Notes: generated from the letters alone by a model not told the origin. A stretch of DNA of 64,000 nt from an uncultured Eubacteriales bacterium (GCA_900315895.1 ONAY01000004.1:1-64000); one strand, 5' to 3'. Positions 33,855 through 42,702 are shown, counted from the stretch's first letter. A program made the numbers and translations.

Positions 33855-35216
33855 TTAATGTTCGAGTATTTCCAACATGGTCTTATCCTTTATCAATGTA
33901 GGACCGCCGAACACCCATGCTGTAGGATCATTTGGATATAGACCTTGAATGTATGCACGCATCAGTGGTGACTGCCCTCTCTCATTTGATACAAGTATGA
34001 CAGGAGAACCGGTCAGCCCATAGGAACGTGCAAATGCTCCTGCAACGATTCCGTCTGCGAAACTGCTGCCGCTCACGAAGCAAATATCCGTAAATGTCGG
34101 ATCGCTATTATACCACATCGCCACCAGTTCAGAAGTCTCATACCTGTCTGCTCCGCCTATTCTTTCGATCGGTGCATATGCCTTGAGCTCTTGTTCGACA
34201 GAAGAGCTCACTGCACCTGTTCCTCCTATTATCAGGATTTTGCCAAGATAGCTCTTGTCTAAATACTGCTTTTGCCCTTCAGTCAACTTATCACCGACTA
34301 ACATCATAGTTCCGCCACATGGACTGGCACTTAACGCATCGGCAAAATCTTTTCCCGAAACGACCACGAGAGTTTCAGGGAAAGTGACATAGTCAGCATT
34401 ATGATCCTTGACTTCCTTAAGGATCAAAAGGTTGGTTTCATAGCGATCCTTTCCACCCAATCTTTTGATCGTATATCCTCTTTGCTTAAGGGTATTCTCA
34501 AATCCCTGACTTATTACACCTGTCCCGCCAACCAAGTATATCGTACCTCCGCTCTTTACTCTTGTCTGGATAAAGCTGAGAGTACGAGCTTCAGTCGCAT
34601 TGCTTGTAAGAATCAACGGTTTGTTATTACCAGTGATCTTTGTGCTTGAAAGTGCGTCAGGAAAGTCCTGTCCGTTTGCTATAACGATGCTCTCAAGCGG
34701 TCTATTGTATTTACTGAACACTCTGTTTGCCGCTGCAAAAGCTGTTTCATAGCGGTCACTTCCATAAATACGAATGACAGAATAACTCTCGGATGTTGAT
34801 GCAAGTCCAAAAATGCCGTTAGGTGTGGCGTATTGTACCCTTGGATCCTCCTCTACTTTGTCAATTGCATCGGGGACGGTCATCCCATCCGGAACAGAAA
34901 AGACAGCAAGTTTTCCTCCTCCAGCAACCCAATCAAAGAAGCCAAGTATTTCCAAAACTGTAAAGCCATTATCGTAAGCAATGTCGTAGATCATATCTTG
35001 TCTCTCTAGATCATCAACAAAAGTTACGACCATTTCCCCATCAACATAGTCCACTCCAGGCTCAAGAGTACTCCAGTCAAAATCAGCAGGATTTTCAGAT
35101 CCGTTAATTCCTATTTCTGCACTCTGCATGGGCTCGCCATCTGCGAAGATATTCACCGGCATTAGCGTCAACACCATGAGCAGTGCTAGCAAAATGATTC
35201 CTAATTTTCTCTTCAT
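33855..35216 (-). CDS. Secreted protein with three cell-wall-binding (CWB2) repeats
   Basis: A 453-residue surface protein. It begins with a signal peptide (KRKLGIILLALLMVLTLMP...). Residues about 45-140 resemble the propeptide-like N-terminal domain of subtilases (GVDYVDGEMVVTF and VPDAIDKVEEDPRVQYA). Three CWB2 repeats follow from about 150, each opening with a variant of RxxGxDRYETA (IRIYGSDRYETAF, IKRLGGKDRYETN, IERIGGADRYETS) and containing VxGxxFADALS and LVGGTGxIS. CWB2 domains bind anionic wall polymers in clostridia. No catalytic domain was seen. Codon use looks more AT-rich than its neighbours. It is followed by a terminator and lies beside a sigma factor and its membrane partner. 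Confidence 0.88.
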   Translation of the reverse strand: MKRKLGIILLALLMVLTLMPVNIFADGEPMQSAEIGINGSENPADFDWSTLEPGVDYVDGEMVVTFVDDLERQDMIYDIAYDNGFTVLEILGFFDWVAGGGKLAVFSVPDGMTVPDAIDKVEEDPRVQYATPNGIFGLASTSESYSVIRIYGSDRYETAFAAANRVFSKYNRPLESIVIANGQDFPDALSSTKITGNNKPLILTSNATEARTLSFIQTRVKSGGTIYLVGGTGVISQGFENTLKQRGYTIKRLGGKDRYETNLLILKEVKDHNADYVTFPETLVVVSGKDFADALSASPCGGTMMLVGDKLTEGQKQYLDKSYLGKILIIGGTGAVSSSVEQELKAYAPIERIGGADRYETSELVAMWYNSDPTFTDICFVSGSSFADGIVAGAFARSYGLTGSPVILVSNERGQSPLMRAYIQGLYPNDPTAWVFGGPTLIKDKTMLEILEH

Positions 35217-35345
35217 TTGTCTTTTCCTCCTAAATAAAAGTTGCTATTAAATACCCTTCTATAATATAAAGACGTGAAAACCCTTAGTAGATTGGACAAA
35301 AAAACAAAAAAAGAACAATATTTTTTTAAATAATAGGAAGTAAGC

Positions 35346-35374
35346 AAAAACTCGCCAACCATCTGATTGGCGAG
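35346..35374 (-). terminator. terminator of the sigma/DUF4367 unit
   Basis: CTCGCCAA (35351-35358) pairs with TTGGCGAG (35367-35374) and is followed on the minus strand by GTTTTTGC. It lies about 30 nt after the DUF4367-like gene and separates it from the CWB2 gene. Confidence 0.88.
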
Positions 35375-35405
35375 TGTGTCAAAAAAATGCTCTTCAATAT
35401 TTATT

Positions 35406-36044
35406 CTATTCTGGTATTATGCCGAGAACTATTTTTTTCATTTCTTCAGCATCCAAGCAACTGTTAATAATAATAAGAGTTTTATCATATTGCAAAACTC
35501 CAGCAGTCCCATCTGGGTAGTTGTACAAAACAATTTCCGTGTCTCTGATTATTTCTGTAGAGCGTGTTGCTCCTTCATTGTCCATATGCACCCCTACAAT
35601 GGCAGGGTACTCCAATATATTCAAAGCCTCTCCATTCTTGCTAACATACCTCCAAATTTTTTCTTGAAATACTTCATCATACGATTCCGATTTTAGTGTG
35701 TATCCATCCGGAATATATGTTGGCTCTAAGAATGTAATGTCACTATAATCATCATCTTTTCCAGATGTCCCATCGACCGATATGTATTCGTCATTGTCCT
35801 TATGTTCGATCTTAATATAATTCAGATAATGCAAAACCGCAGCATAAGCTGATGCAGCCAGCGCCATGATCATAACCATGAGCACTACAACTATGGCCGC
35901 TCTCCTCAGTATATGCCTATAGTTGATCGACCCAATATATGAGGTCTTCTCAGGCAAAAAGGAGTCGATATATTCGATCCTGGCCTTTCCTTCCGCTCTT
36001 CCGAAGGCCTTAAGTATTCGTTTTGCTTCTTTCTTACTTCTCAT
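35406..36044 (-). CDS. Membrane protein with DUF4367-like extracellular domain, likely anti-sigma partner
   Basis: A 212-residue single-pass protein: a charged cytoplasmic N terminus of about 50 residues (RSKKEAKRILKAFGRAEG), one membrane helix (about 50-72) and an extracellular domain resembling DUF4367 (LEPTYIPDGYTLKSESYD, then NILEYPAIVG and VLQYDKTLIIINSCLDAEEMKKI). It overlaps the sigma factor gene by 11 nt, the usual arrangement for an ECF sigma factor and its regulator, so an anti-sigma role is an inference from position and topology. The cytoplasmic part does not show a clear zinc-binding anti-sigma motif. The stretch is AT-rich. Confidence 0.75.
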   Translation of the reverse strand: MRSKKEAKRILKAFGRAEGKARIEYIDSFLPEKTSYIGSINYRHILRRAAIVVVLMVMIMALAASAYAAVLHYLNYIKIEHKDNDEYISVDGTSGKDDDYSDITFLEPTYIPDGYTLKSESYDEVFQEKIWRYVSKNGEALNILEYPAIVGVHMDNEGATRSTEIIRDTEIVLYNYPDGTAGVLQYDKTLIIINSCLDAEEMKKIVLGIIPE

Positions 36045-36591
36045 TCGCTTCTTCGATGATCACTTTAAGTTTATCCAAAGCTCTCTTGTGCCTTTTGTAA
36101 ACTGCGTCACGTTTCATACCCAGGGTATCAGCTATTTCTTTGAAGGAATAGCCATAACTGTATTTGTAAGTCAGTATATCTTTATCTACCAGACTGAGTT
36201 TATTCAGGAAATCTGATATCTCCGGGCCGAAACTGCATTCCTCGCTGAATTGCTCTACGTTTAATTGTCCCCCTATAGTACTTGACACAAAATCTTCGCT
36301 GAATGGGACATCAGTTTCAAACGAATTTCTTCTGTCTTCTTGTCTTTTTATGTTTATCGCTTCGTTTCTTGTGACGATATAAATAAAGATCTTGGTATCA
36401 TTGGCATTAATGTTGCCTGTTTTATTTGAGTATCTGTGTAGCTTAACAAGAGCCTCCTGTACTGCATCCTCCGAAAGATGGTGGTCCTTCAGTATGGATA
36501 GCGCAAGGCTCCTCATCATGGGAAGATACTTCTTGAAAATATCTTCTATTGAATCCTGAATGATCTGTAGCGCGTTAAGTATAAACAACAC
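36034..36591 (-). CDS. ECF-type RNA polymerase sigma factor
   Basis: A 185-residue sigma-70 family protein with region 2 (IFKKYLPMMRSLALSIL and HLSEDAVQEALVKLHRY) and region 4 with a helix-turn-helix (LVDKDILTYKYSYGYSFKEIADTLGMKRDAVYKRHKRALDKLK). The start chosen is GTG at 36591, with AGGAG five nt before it; TTG three bases on is equally placed. An open frame extends upstream to 36642 but this runs across the -10 box of a perfect promoter, so it is not coding. The DUF4367-like membrane gene overlaps its end. Target genes cannot be named; the adjacent CWB2 gene is a candidate. Confidence 0.85.
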   Translation of the reverse strand: MLFILNALQIIQDSIEDIFKKYLPMMRSLALSILKDHHLSEDAVQEALVKLHRYSNKTGNINANDTKIFIYIVTRNEAINIKRQEDRRNSFETDVPFSEDFVSSTIGGQLNVEQFSEECSFGPEISDFLNKLSLVDKDILTYKYSYGYSFKEIADTLGMKRDAVYKRHKRALDKLKVIIEEANEK

Positions 36592-36618
36592 CTTTACTCC
36601 TAATTTGACTCTTTGCTT

Positions 36619-36647
36619 ATTATACCATAATGCGTCCGTCATAGCAA
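36619..36647 (-). promoter_or_regulatory. promoter of the sigma factor gene
   Basis: Minus-strand TTGCTA (36642-36647), a 17-nt spacer and a perfect TATAAT (36619-36624). Its -35 box overlaps the T run of the preceding terminator. The predicted leader is about 21 nt. Confidence 0.78.
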
Positions 36648-36683
36648 AAGACCCCTCCCACGGTTTGTGCCGTGAAAGGGGTC
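36646..36683 (-). terminator. terminator of the DUF937 gene
   Basis: Minus-strand GACCCCT...ACGG pairs with CCGT...AGGGGTC with a small internal loop and a 6-nt apical loop, followed by TTTT. It lies about 22 nt after the DUF937 gene. Confidence 0.9.
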
Positions 36684-36705
36684 TCTTCTTATCTTATCTC
36701 GGATC

Positions 36706-37323
36706 CTACTTCATCAGAAGTCCAAGAATATCTCCGATATCCAGTCCGTCGTTCTTCTTGGAACCGCCGCCTGCCAGAGCTCCGATGAGGCTGCCAAGGC
36801 CGGATGCAGATGACTTGCCGCCTGCAAGGCCTGCCAGTGTTCCAAGCATGTCTGCAAGACCATCAGCATTGGATACTGTCTCAGTCTTGTTTGACTTCTT
36901 GTTGGTCTTTGCCAGTACGGTGAGAAGTACGGGTGCAGCAAGAGCCATGAGCTTGGCTGCCTTCTTGACATCGATTCCTGCAGCATTGGCTACTTCCTTC
37001 TTGGCTTCTTCAGCCTTTTCCTTGCTTCCATAGATGTGGTTGAGGATCTTGACTCCGTCTTCTTCATCAGCGCTCTTGATGAGCTTGACGATGTCCTTCT
37101 CATCTAAGTCATGCTGGCCCAATGCCTTGAGGAGACTGTCTGCTCCTGTCTTGGTGCTGGCATTGTTCTGCATGGAAGAGAGAAGGGACGGGAGAGCCTT
37201 GAGAAGGGTATCCTGTGCCTGGCTTTCAGAAACGCCTGCCTGTCCGCCTAACAATCCCATAAGATCGGATGCGGATGACTTACCGCCGCCCATCAATCCT
37301 AAAAGGTCAACTAAACCTGCCAT
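36706..37323 (-). CDS. DUF937-domain protein
   Basis: A 205-residue protein with the DUF937 layout: an N-terminal segment with DLLGLMGGGKSSASDLMGLLG, a helical middle (QAQDTLLKALPSLLSSMQNNA, GADSLLKALGQHD, KILNHIYGSKE) and an Ala-rich helix (KAAKLMALAAPVLLTVLAK). The C terminus repeats the Gly-rich motif (AGGKSSASGLGSLIGAL, then DIGDILGLLMK), suggesting an internal repeat of the ends. It has no signal peptide. The family has no settled biochemical function, and the name reflects fold similarity only. It has its own promoter and terminator, and a GGAG ribosome site before ATG. Confidence 0.8.
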   Translation of the reverse strand: MAGLVDLLGLMGGGKSSASDLMGLLGGQAGVSESQAQDTLLKALPSLLSSMQNNASTKTGADSLLKALGQHDLDEKDIVKLIKSADEEDGVKILNHIYGSKEKAEEAKKEVANAAGIDVKKAAKLMALAAPVLLTVLAKTNKKSNKTETVSNADGLADMLGTLAGLAGGKSSASGLGSLIGALAGGGSKKNDGLDIGDILGLLMK

Positions 37324-37377
37324 ATTTGATCTCCTTTCGTAATAACGATAGTAATGCTATACTTCCTAACGTTATAT

Positions 37378-37407
37378 ATTATACGTCCTTTTGTATAGTT
37401 ATTACAA
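37378..37407 (-). promoter_or_regulatory. promoter of the DUF937 gene
   Basis: Minus-strand TTGTAA (37402-37407), an 18-nt spacer and a perfect TATAAT (37378-37383). The leader is about 50 nt and ends in AAAGGAG before ATG. Confidence 0.72.
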
Positions 37408-37420
37408 GGGCCATTTATTT

Positions 37421-38914
37421 TTATCTGTATTTTTCTATAATCTTCATGGCTGAACGGATGCCATCCACGGCAGCGGAAACGATGCCTCCGGCATATCCTG
37501 CTCCTTCTCCCGAAGGGTAGAATCCCTCTATAGTCTCTCCGGTCATAAGGCCGCCCCTGTATCCTTCATCTCTAAGCAGCCTTACGGGTGACGAACTTCT
37601 GGCTTCCACGGCATACATCGCAGTGTCGTCGGAGTCGAATCCCCGTACCCTTCTGCCGAAGGCAGGCATTGCCTCTCTTATGGAGTCTGCAACGAACCCC
37701 GGCATACAATCTGTCACATCCGGGGCCAGCCCCTCCCTGAAAGATCTCCAGTCAGTCCTGGGAGCATGATATCCTCCTGCCCTCTGGTATGCGATCCTTT
37801 CATACTTTCTCTGAAGATACATTCCTGCCAGCACATCGTCTGAGCCGAAGTCCGCAGGCCTCAGATCGCAGAGCACAGCAGAGTTTGCAAATCCGGAATC
37901 CCGCCCGTGGAAACTCATTCCGTTGGTCGTAACTCCCCCCTCCTCTGAGGACGCCACTATCACGTGACCTCCCGGGCACATGCAGAAGGTGTATACTCCT
38001 CTGCCATCCCCTGTCCTGTACGAAAGCTTATAGTCCGCCGGGGGAAGCTTCAGTTCTCCTGCAGGCCTGCCATACTGGGCAACATCTATGAGTTCCTGAG
38101 GATGCTCTACCCTGACTCCCATTGAGAAAGGCTTCTGGACCATCATGAATCCGGACTCCTTCAGCATCAGAAGGGTGTCTCTGGAGCTGTGTCCTATAGC
38201 CAGGATAAGGTCATCTGTCTCAAGCCTCTCGGTCCGGCCCTCAACGGAGTACTCTACTGCCTTTACCCTGTTGTCTGAGACATCGATTCCCTTCACCCGG
38301 GCACCGAATATCACCTGCCCTCCAAGGGCTATGATCTCCTTTCTCAGGCTCTTTACCACCTCTCTCAGAACATCTGTCCCAATGTGTGGTTTGGCCTTGT
38401 AGAGGATGTCCTCAGGGCCTCTATGGGCCGCCAGTTCCTCCAGCACGAACCTCATTCTGTGGTCTTTGATACCTGTGGTCAGCTTGCCGTCTGAGAATGT
38501 GCCTGCACCGCCCTCTCCGAACTGAACATTGGATTCCGTGTCAAGTATGCCTTCTGAGCCGAACCTTCTCACTTTCTCAAGGCGCCTGTCCACATCATCT
38601 CCGCGCTCCAGTATCACAGGTCTCATGCCTGCTCTGGCCAGCACCAGTCCTGCGAAAATTCCACAGGGACCGAATCCCACCACCACCGGTCGCTCCTTCG
38701 ATTCCGCCTTCGGTATCTCAAGCACCTTGGCCTCATTTGGATCATAGTTGATCTCCACTGAGTACACCAGCCTTATGTCAGCCTTGTTTCTGGCGTCGAT
38801 GGATTCTTTCAGTATTCTCCAGTTATGAACTTTTTTGCCTGATTTTTTAGAGGCCCTTGAAAGGACTTTTTCAATTCCTTCCCCGGGCCTTATGCTTAAA
38901 CCGTTTATTATCAT
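37421..38914 (-). CDS. FAD-dependent dehydrogenase (COG2509 type)
   Basis: A 497-residue flavoprotein of the uncharacterised COG2509 group. After an N-terminal domain with a KVHNWRILKESIDARNKADI segment, the FAD-binding Rossmann motif reads VVGFGPCGIFAGLVLARAGMRPVILERG (Gly-x-Gly-x-x-Gly, then the acidic residue). Further motifs are NVQFGEGGAGTFSDGKL, ILAIGHSSRDTL and the closing GEGAGYAGGIVSAAVDG, typical of FAD proteins. The substrate is unknown. It overlaps the upstream HI0933-type FAD gene by four bases and is the last of the long cdaA operon. No terminator was recognised after it. Confidence 0.85.
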   Translation of the reverse strand: MIINGLSIRPGEGIEKVLSRASKKSGKKVHNWRILKESIDARNKADIRLVYSVEINYDPNEAKVLEIPKAESKERPVVVGFGPCGIFAGLVLARAGMRPVILERGDDVDRRLEKVRRFGSEGILDTESNVQFGEGGAGTFSDGKLTTGIKDHRMRFVLEELAAHRGPEDILYKAKPHIGTDVLREVVKSLRKEIIALGGQVIFGARVKGIDVSDNRVKAVEYSVEGRTERLETDDLILAIGHSSRDTLLMLKESGFMMVQKPFSMGVRVEHPQELIDVAQYGRPAGELKLPPADYKLSYRTGDGRGVYTFCMCPGGHVIVASSEEGGVTTNGMSFHGRDSGFANSAVLCDLRPADFGSDDVLAGMYLQRKYERIAYQRAGGYHAPRTDWRSFREGLAPDVTDCMPGFVADSIREAMPAFGRRVRGFDSDDTAMYAVEARSSSPVRLLRDEGYRGGLMTGETIEGFYPSGEGAGYAGGIVSAAVDGIRSAMKIIEKYR

Positions 38915-40134
38915 CTGCTTTGGGCTATGCCTCTTCCCGCCTTGATGCCTGTGAGCCAGGCGTTGTTAAGATTGTATCCTCCGCATGGTCCGTCGTAATC
39001 CAGGACCTCTCCCACAAGGTAAAGGCCCTTGATAAGCCTCGACTCCATGGTGACCGGATCCACCTCGGATACCGGTACGCCGCCCTTGGTGACCTGAGCT
39101 TCGTCCCAGCCCTTCAGGCCCTTGACCTTGAATTTAAGGTCTTTGAGCTCATCCGCCAGAAAGTCCGCGATCTCCTCCTTGGAGGCTTTCTCCCCAAGCC
39201 ACCGCGCAAAAAACACATTTGACTTTCTTATGAGGAATCTGGCAAGTTCTGCCTTCACCAGGGTCTTCAGACTGTATTCTTCATCGAACCCGGGCATGTA
39301 GAGCCTGTCCAGGATCATGTCCCTTACCTCCTGAGACGTAAAATCAGGAGCAAGGTCCAGCCTTATATCATAATGCTTGAAACTATCCTCGGGAGACTCG
39401 TTCTGAAGGGTCTCGATCTTTCCTGACATATTCATGATCACTATGCCTGAAAGTGAATCATCTCTGAACTGGACTTCTCCCTTCTCGCTGAAGATGGTCT
39501 CTCCGTCTCTCAAAAGATAGACTTTAGCCTTGGCGCGCACTCCTTTGAGATTCAGGATGTTTTCACGTACCTCCACCCCTGTGAGAGCGGGCACCAGCTT
39601 GGTAACGCTGTGCCCCATGCGTCTTGCAAAGGTGTAACCGTCTCCCGTGGTGCCGAACTCGGCATGGGACTTGCCCCCTGTAGCGATGACCAGGTTCTCA
39701 CAGGCGATGTATTCATCATCCCCCTTGATCAGTACCCGGAATCCTCCTCTTGGGTCTCTGTCAGAAGAGATCACAGAGATCCTCTCTACCTCAGCTTCAG
39801 GCAGAAGCTCCACCCCCTGTGAGGTGGCGGTCCTGATAAGGAGCCTGGCAACGTCTTTTGCGTCCTCAGAGTAGGGGTAGAGTCTCCCCTCTCCGTCATT
39901 TCTGAGGCAGATCCCCACGCTTTTCAGAAACTCCCTGACTTCAGGCAGTCCGTCACAGGCAAGGTTCGATATGTTACACTTGCCGTTTCCTGAGGCCTGG
40001 ACCTTCCTTAAAAATATGTCGTTTTTCTCAAGGACTGCCACATCCCAGGATGGGCGCATCCTCTTCAGGGTGATGGCCGCCGCCATCCCTGATGCTCCGC
40101 CGCCTATGACCAGAGCGTCATATTCCTGTTTCAT
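38911..40134 (-). CDS. HI0933/BaiN-type flavoprotein
   Basis: A 407-residue NAD(P)/FAD-dependent oxidoreductase of the HI0933 (aminoacetone oxidase-like, BaiN-type) family. The dinucleotide motif ALVIGGGASGMAAAITLKR opens the protein, followed by KVQASGNGKCNISN, LVIATGGKSHAEFGTTGDGYTFARRMGH and the C-terminal KGLYLVGEVLDYDGPCGGYNLNNAWLTGIKAGRG; all are family signatures. The biological substrate is not certain; BaiN reduces bile-acid intermediates, but most relatives are untested. It overlaps the DUF308 gene by 17 nt and the next FAD gene by four bases. Confidence 0.87.
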   Translation of the reverse strand: MKQEYDALVIGGGASGMAAAITLKRMRPSWDVAVLEKNDIFLRKVQASGNGKCNISNLACDGLPEVREFLKSVGICLRNDGEGRLYPYSEDAKDVARLLIRTATSQGVELLPEAEVERISVISSDRDPRGGFRVLIKGDDEYIACENLVIATGGKSHAEFGTTGDGYTFARRMGHSVTKLVPALTGVEVRENILNLKGVRAKAKVYLLRDGETIFSEKGEVQFRDDSLSGIVIMNMSGKIETLQNESPEDSFKHYDIRLDLAPDFTSQEVRDMILDRLYMPGFDEEYSLKTLVKAELARFLIRKSNVFFARWLGEKASKEEIADFLADELKDLKFKVKGLKGWDEAQVTKGGVPVSEVDPVTMESRLIKGLYLVGEVLDYDGPCGGYNLNNAWLTGIKAGRGIAQSR

Positions 40135-40861
40135 TTCCCTGTTCCGCGACTTGCTCCGCGTCCTCTTCTACCGGCTTGGGTCTCAAAGCCTTATCCAGCA
40201 TCTCTGCAGGAGTAAGGGCCACTTCCTTGAACTGGCTCTGGGCAGCCTTTGCTGCCTCTAAAGCCTCTCTTGCAGCCATCTGAGCTTCCTTGGCCTTCTG
40301 AGCAGCCTCCGTTACCATCTCTTCCTTGGTCTTGATTGCTTCAGGCTTGAGAAGCTTGATGGTGATACCTACGTGAGCCAGATTGATGCCCTGAACTATG
40401 ATGCACAGTCCCACCAGGTTAAGGGAAGGCAGTGCGAGGATATCCGGGTCGAAGAATACGTAGAATCCGATGATCTGATTCAGAAGTCCCACGATCAGAT
40501 GATCATAGAAGCTTGTGTTTCTGTTCTCCATGTTTTCCCAGGCCTTCACTGCGTTCCTGATGCCGGTGATGAGTACCCAGAGTCCAAGGATCTGGGGGGC
40601 AGCTATCTCTGCGGATATTTTGTTCAAAATGATCAAGGTACCAAGTGAGAATGTGGTGAGTCCGTCGATCAAGACCCAGGCCTTGCTCTCTCCGTCCGCT
40701 CCTCTGTAGGCGGAGTGGGAGAGCACTTCAACTATGCCGCACACCATGAACAAAAGTCCTATTATGAAAGCTGATGAAATGAAGGTCAGTCCTTCATTGG
40801 CTATAAGGTATCCTCCCAGGGCGACCAGCGCCACTCCGGAAGCGATCGTTACTATACGCAT
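40118..40861 (-). CDS. DUF308/HdeD-like membrane protein
   Basis: A 247-residue protein with six or so membrane helices in the first 170 residues (SGVALVALGGYLIAN, SAFIIGLLFMVCGIVEVL, LIDGLTTFSLGTLIIL, ILGLWVLITGIRNAV, IVGLLNQIIGFYVFF, VGLCIIVQGINLA), the DUF308/HdeD pattern. The C-terminal 70 residues are a charged Ala-rich coiled coil (KEEMVTEAAQKAKEAQMAA and so on), predicted cytoplasmic. HdeD of E. coli is linked to acid stress but the molecular function is not known. Ribosome site GAGGAGG before ATG. Part of the cdaA-to-FAD operon. Confidence 0.8.
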   Translation of the reverse strand: MRIVTIASGVALVALGGYLIANEGLTFISSAFIIGLLFMVCGIVEVLSHSAYRGADGESKAWVLIDGLTTFSLGTLIILNKISAEIAAPQILGLWVLITGIRNAVKAWENMENRNTSFYDHLIVGLLNQIIGFYVFFDPDILALPSLNLVGLCIIVQGINLAHVGITIKLLKPEAIKTKEEMVTEAAQKAKEAQMAAREALEAAKAAQSQFKEVALTPAEMLDKALRPKPVEEDAEQVAEQGNETGI

Positions 40862-40873
40862 TTATTTCCTCCT

Positions 40874-41443
40874 CTATCTCGGAATGTCTCCACCCGAAAG
40901 GGCGTCGTCGTAAACGGCACGGGAACCTCCCACGAACTTGGGTCTGGTCCTGGCAGCTACCACGTGAGCTTCTCCAATCTGTTTCTGCTGTATCCTTACG
41001 GGCACTGCCACTCTCTTTAAGTGCATCCCGATCAGGGTATCTCCTATGTCAAGACCTGCATTGGCCTTTATCTCCTCGACCACCACGGGCTTCGTGCAAT
41101 TCTTGTACACCGTCATAGCAAAAGAACCGCCTGCGTGAAGCTGTGGAACGGCATTGACTATCTCTGTGCCGGGAAGGAGAGCATCCTTCTCTACCACCAC
41201 GCATCTGTTGAGATGCTCGCAGCACTGTGCTGCCAAAAAGATCCCTCTTGGTCTCAACACGCTCATGATGCCTTCATACACGGCCTCTGCCGCCTCAAGG
41301 CTGGAGCCCTTGCCGATATTGGCACCCATGATCTCTGATGATGAGCACCCTACGATGAGGATGTCTCCCTTCTGGATCTTGGAGATCTCCACTATCTCCT
41401 CACATGCTTTTCTCGCTTCTTCCTGTATTTTTTGCATTTCCAT
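40874..41443 (-). CDS. UPF0340 / TIGR01440 family protein (YwlG-like)
   Basis: A 189-residue member of the conserved UPF0340 family. The segment GDILIVGCSSSEIMGANIGKGSS and the later LAAQCCEHLNRCVVVE, PQLHAGGSFAM and DIGDTLIGMHLKRVAVPVR are typical family strings. No molecular function has been established. The start chosen is ATG at 41443, with GGAGG seven nt before it; the frame is open 26 codons further up into ahcY, but that part does not fit the family. It lies 12 nt before the DUF308 gene and overlaps nothing after correction. Confidence 0.88.
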   Translation of the reverse strand: MEMQKIQEEARKACEEIVEISKIQKGDILIVGCSSSEIMGANIGKGSSLEAAEAVYEGIMSVLRPRGIFLAAQCCEHLNRCVVVEKDALLPGTEIVNAVPQLHAGGSFAMTVYKNCTKPVVVEEIKANAGLDIGDTLIGMHLKRVAVPVRIQQKQIGEAHVVAARTRPKFVGGSRAVYDDALSGGDIPR

Positions 41444-41454
41444 AGTTGCGCCTC

Positions 41455-42702
41455 CTATAACTTCCAACTGTTCAGATATTCGCTCTGTTCGTCGGTCAAA
41501 GTGTCTATTTCGATTCCCCATGCTGCAAGTCTGTCTGATGCGATCTTCTTATCGATCTCCTCCGGGATCTTTAAGAGATGCTTGGGAAGTTCATTTCTGT
41601 GCTCCATTATGTACATTGCGCCGTAAAGCTGTACAGCAAAACTCATGTCCATGATCTCTGCGGGATGGCCGTCAGCTCCTGCGATGTTCACGAGCCTTCC
41701 GTCTGCGATGACGTCCACTTCTCTGCCGTTTGGAAGGATGAATCCTTCAACATTGTGGCGTCTCTCGTGGTGGGAGACCGCCAGCTTGTACAGTCCTTCC
41801 ATATCAACTTCGCAGTTGAAGTGTCCTGAGTTTGTGAGGATGGCCCCGTTCTTCATGGTCATCATGTGATCGGTATTGATGCTCTTCACGCAGCCTGTGG
41901 CGGTGCAAAAAATATCGCCCAGAGGTGCCGCATCGTCCATCTTCATCACCGTGAATCCGTCCATCTTGGCCTCGATGGCCTTCACCGGATCGATCTCTGT
42001 AACGATCACGTTGGCTCCCAGGGAGGCAGCCCTCATGGCTATGCCTCTGGATACCCATCCGTAGCCTGCTACGACGACGGTCTTGCCGGCCACTATGAGA
42101 TTGGTATTTCTCATTATGGCGTCCCAGGTGGACTGGCCTGTCCCGTATCTGTTGTCAAAGAGATGCTTCATATCCGCATCGTTTACAGCCATCATGGGGA
42201 ACATGAGGAGTCCTGCTTTGTCCAGAGCTCTAAGGCGGATTATGCCTGTGGTGGTCTCCTCGCATCCGCCCCAGACTTCCTCAGCCAGGTCAGGTCTCTT
42301 GTTATGGATCAGGGTCACCAGGTCGCAGCCGTCATCTATTATGATGTTGGGTTTCACCTCCAGACACCTTTCCAGATGTCTGAAGTATTCCTCGTCCGTT
42401 GCGTCGTGGTAAGCGAAAACGGATATGCCGTCCTCCACCAGAGCTGCGCAGATGTCGTCCTGTGTGGACAAAATATTAGAGCCTGTAACAGACATCTGTG
42501 CTCCGCCTGCCGCCATTACCTTGCAGAGATAGGCGGTCTTGGCCTCCAGATGAACTGAAAGGGATACCTTGACTCCCTCAAAAGGCTTTTCTTTCTCAAA
42601 TCTCTCCTCTAAGGATCTTAAGAGGGGCATATGGTCTCTGACCCATTCGATCTTTTCATGTCCATAGGGAGCAAGCCCTATGTCTCTGATATCATATTCC
42701 AT
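41455..42702 (-). CDS. ahcY: S-adenosylhomocysteine hydrolase
   Basis: Splits S-adenosylhomocysteine into adenosine and homocysteine, relieving inhibition of methyltransferases. The 415-residue protein has SVHLEAKTAYL (substrate His), IDDGCDLV (Asp), EETTTGIIRL (Glu), the DADMKHLFDNRYGTGQSTWD segment with the catalytic Lys and Asn-Asp, and the NAD-binding VVAGYGWVSRGIAMRAASLGA. A C-terminal Lys/Tyr extension of the eukaryotic kind is missing; the chain ends LNSWKL, as in archaeal-type enzymes. Many Bacillota use Pfs and LuxS instead, so its presence in this operon is notable. It lies 22 nt after glmM, with a GGAG site. Confidence 0.94.
   Translation of the reverse strand: MEYDIRDIGLAPYGHEKIEWVRDHMPLLRSLEERFEKEKPFEGVKVSLSVHLEAKTAYLCKVMAAGGAQMSVTGSNILSTQDDICAALVEDGISVFAYHDATDEEYFRHLERCLEVKPNIIIDDGCDLVTLIHNKRPDLAEEVWGGCEETTTGIIRLRALDKAGLLMFPMMAVNDADMKHLFDNRYGTGQSTWDAIMRNTNLIVAGKTVVVAGYGWVSRGIAMRAASLGANVIVTEIDPVKAIEAKMDGFTVMKMDDAAPLGDIFCTATGCVKSINTDHMMTMKNGAILTNSGHFNCEVDMEGLYKLAVSHHERRHNVEGFILPNGREVDVIADGRLVNIAGADGHPAEIMDMSFAVQLYGAMYIMEHRNELPKHLLKIPEEIDKKIASDRLAAWGIEIDTLTDEQSEYLNSWKL

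Noticed and set aside
36592..36642. Upstream start for the sigma factor at 36642
   Set aside because: The extra 17 codons span the -10 box of a perfect promoter; GTG at 36591 has a proper AGGAG site.
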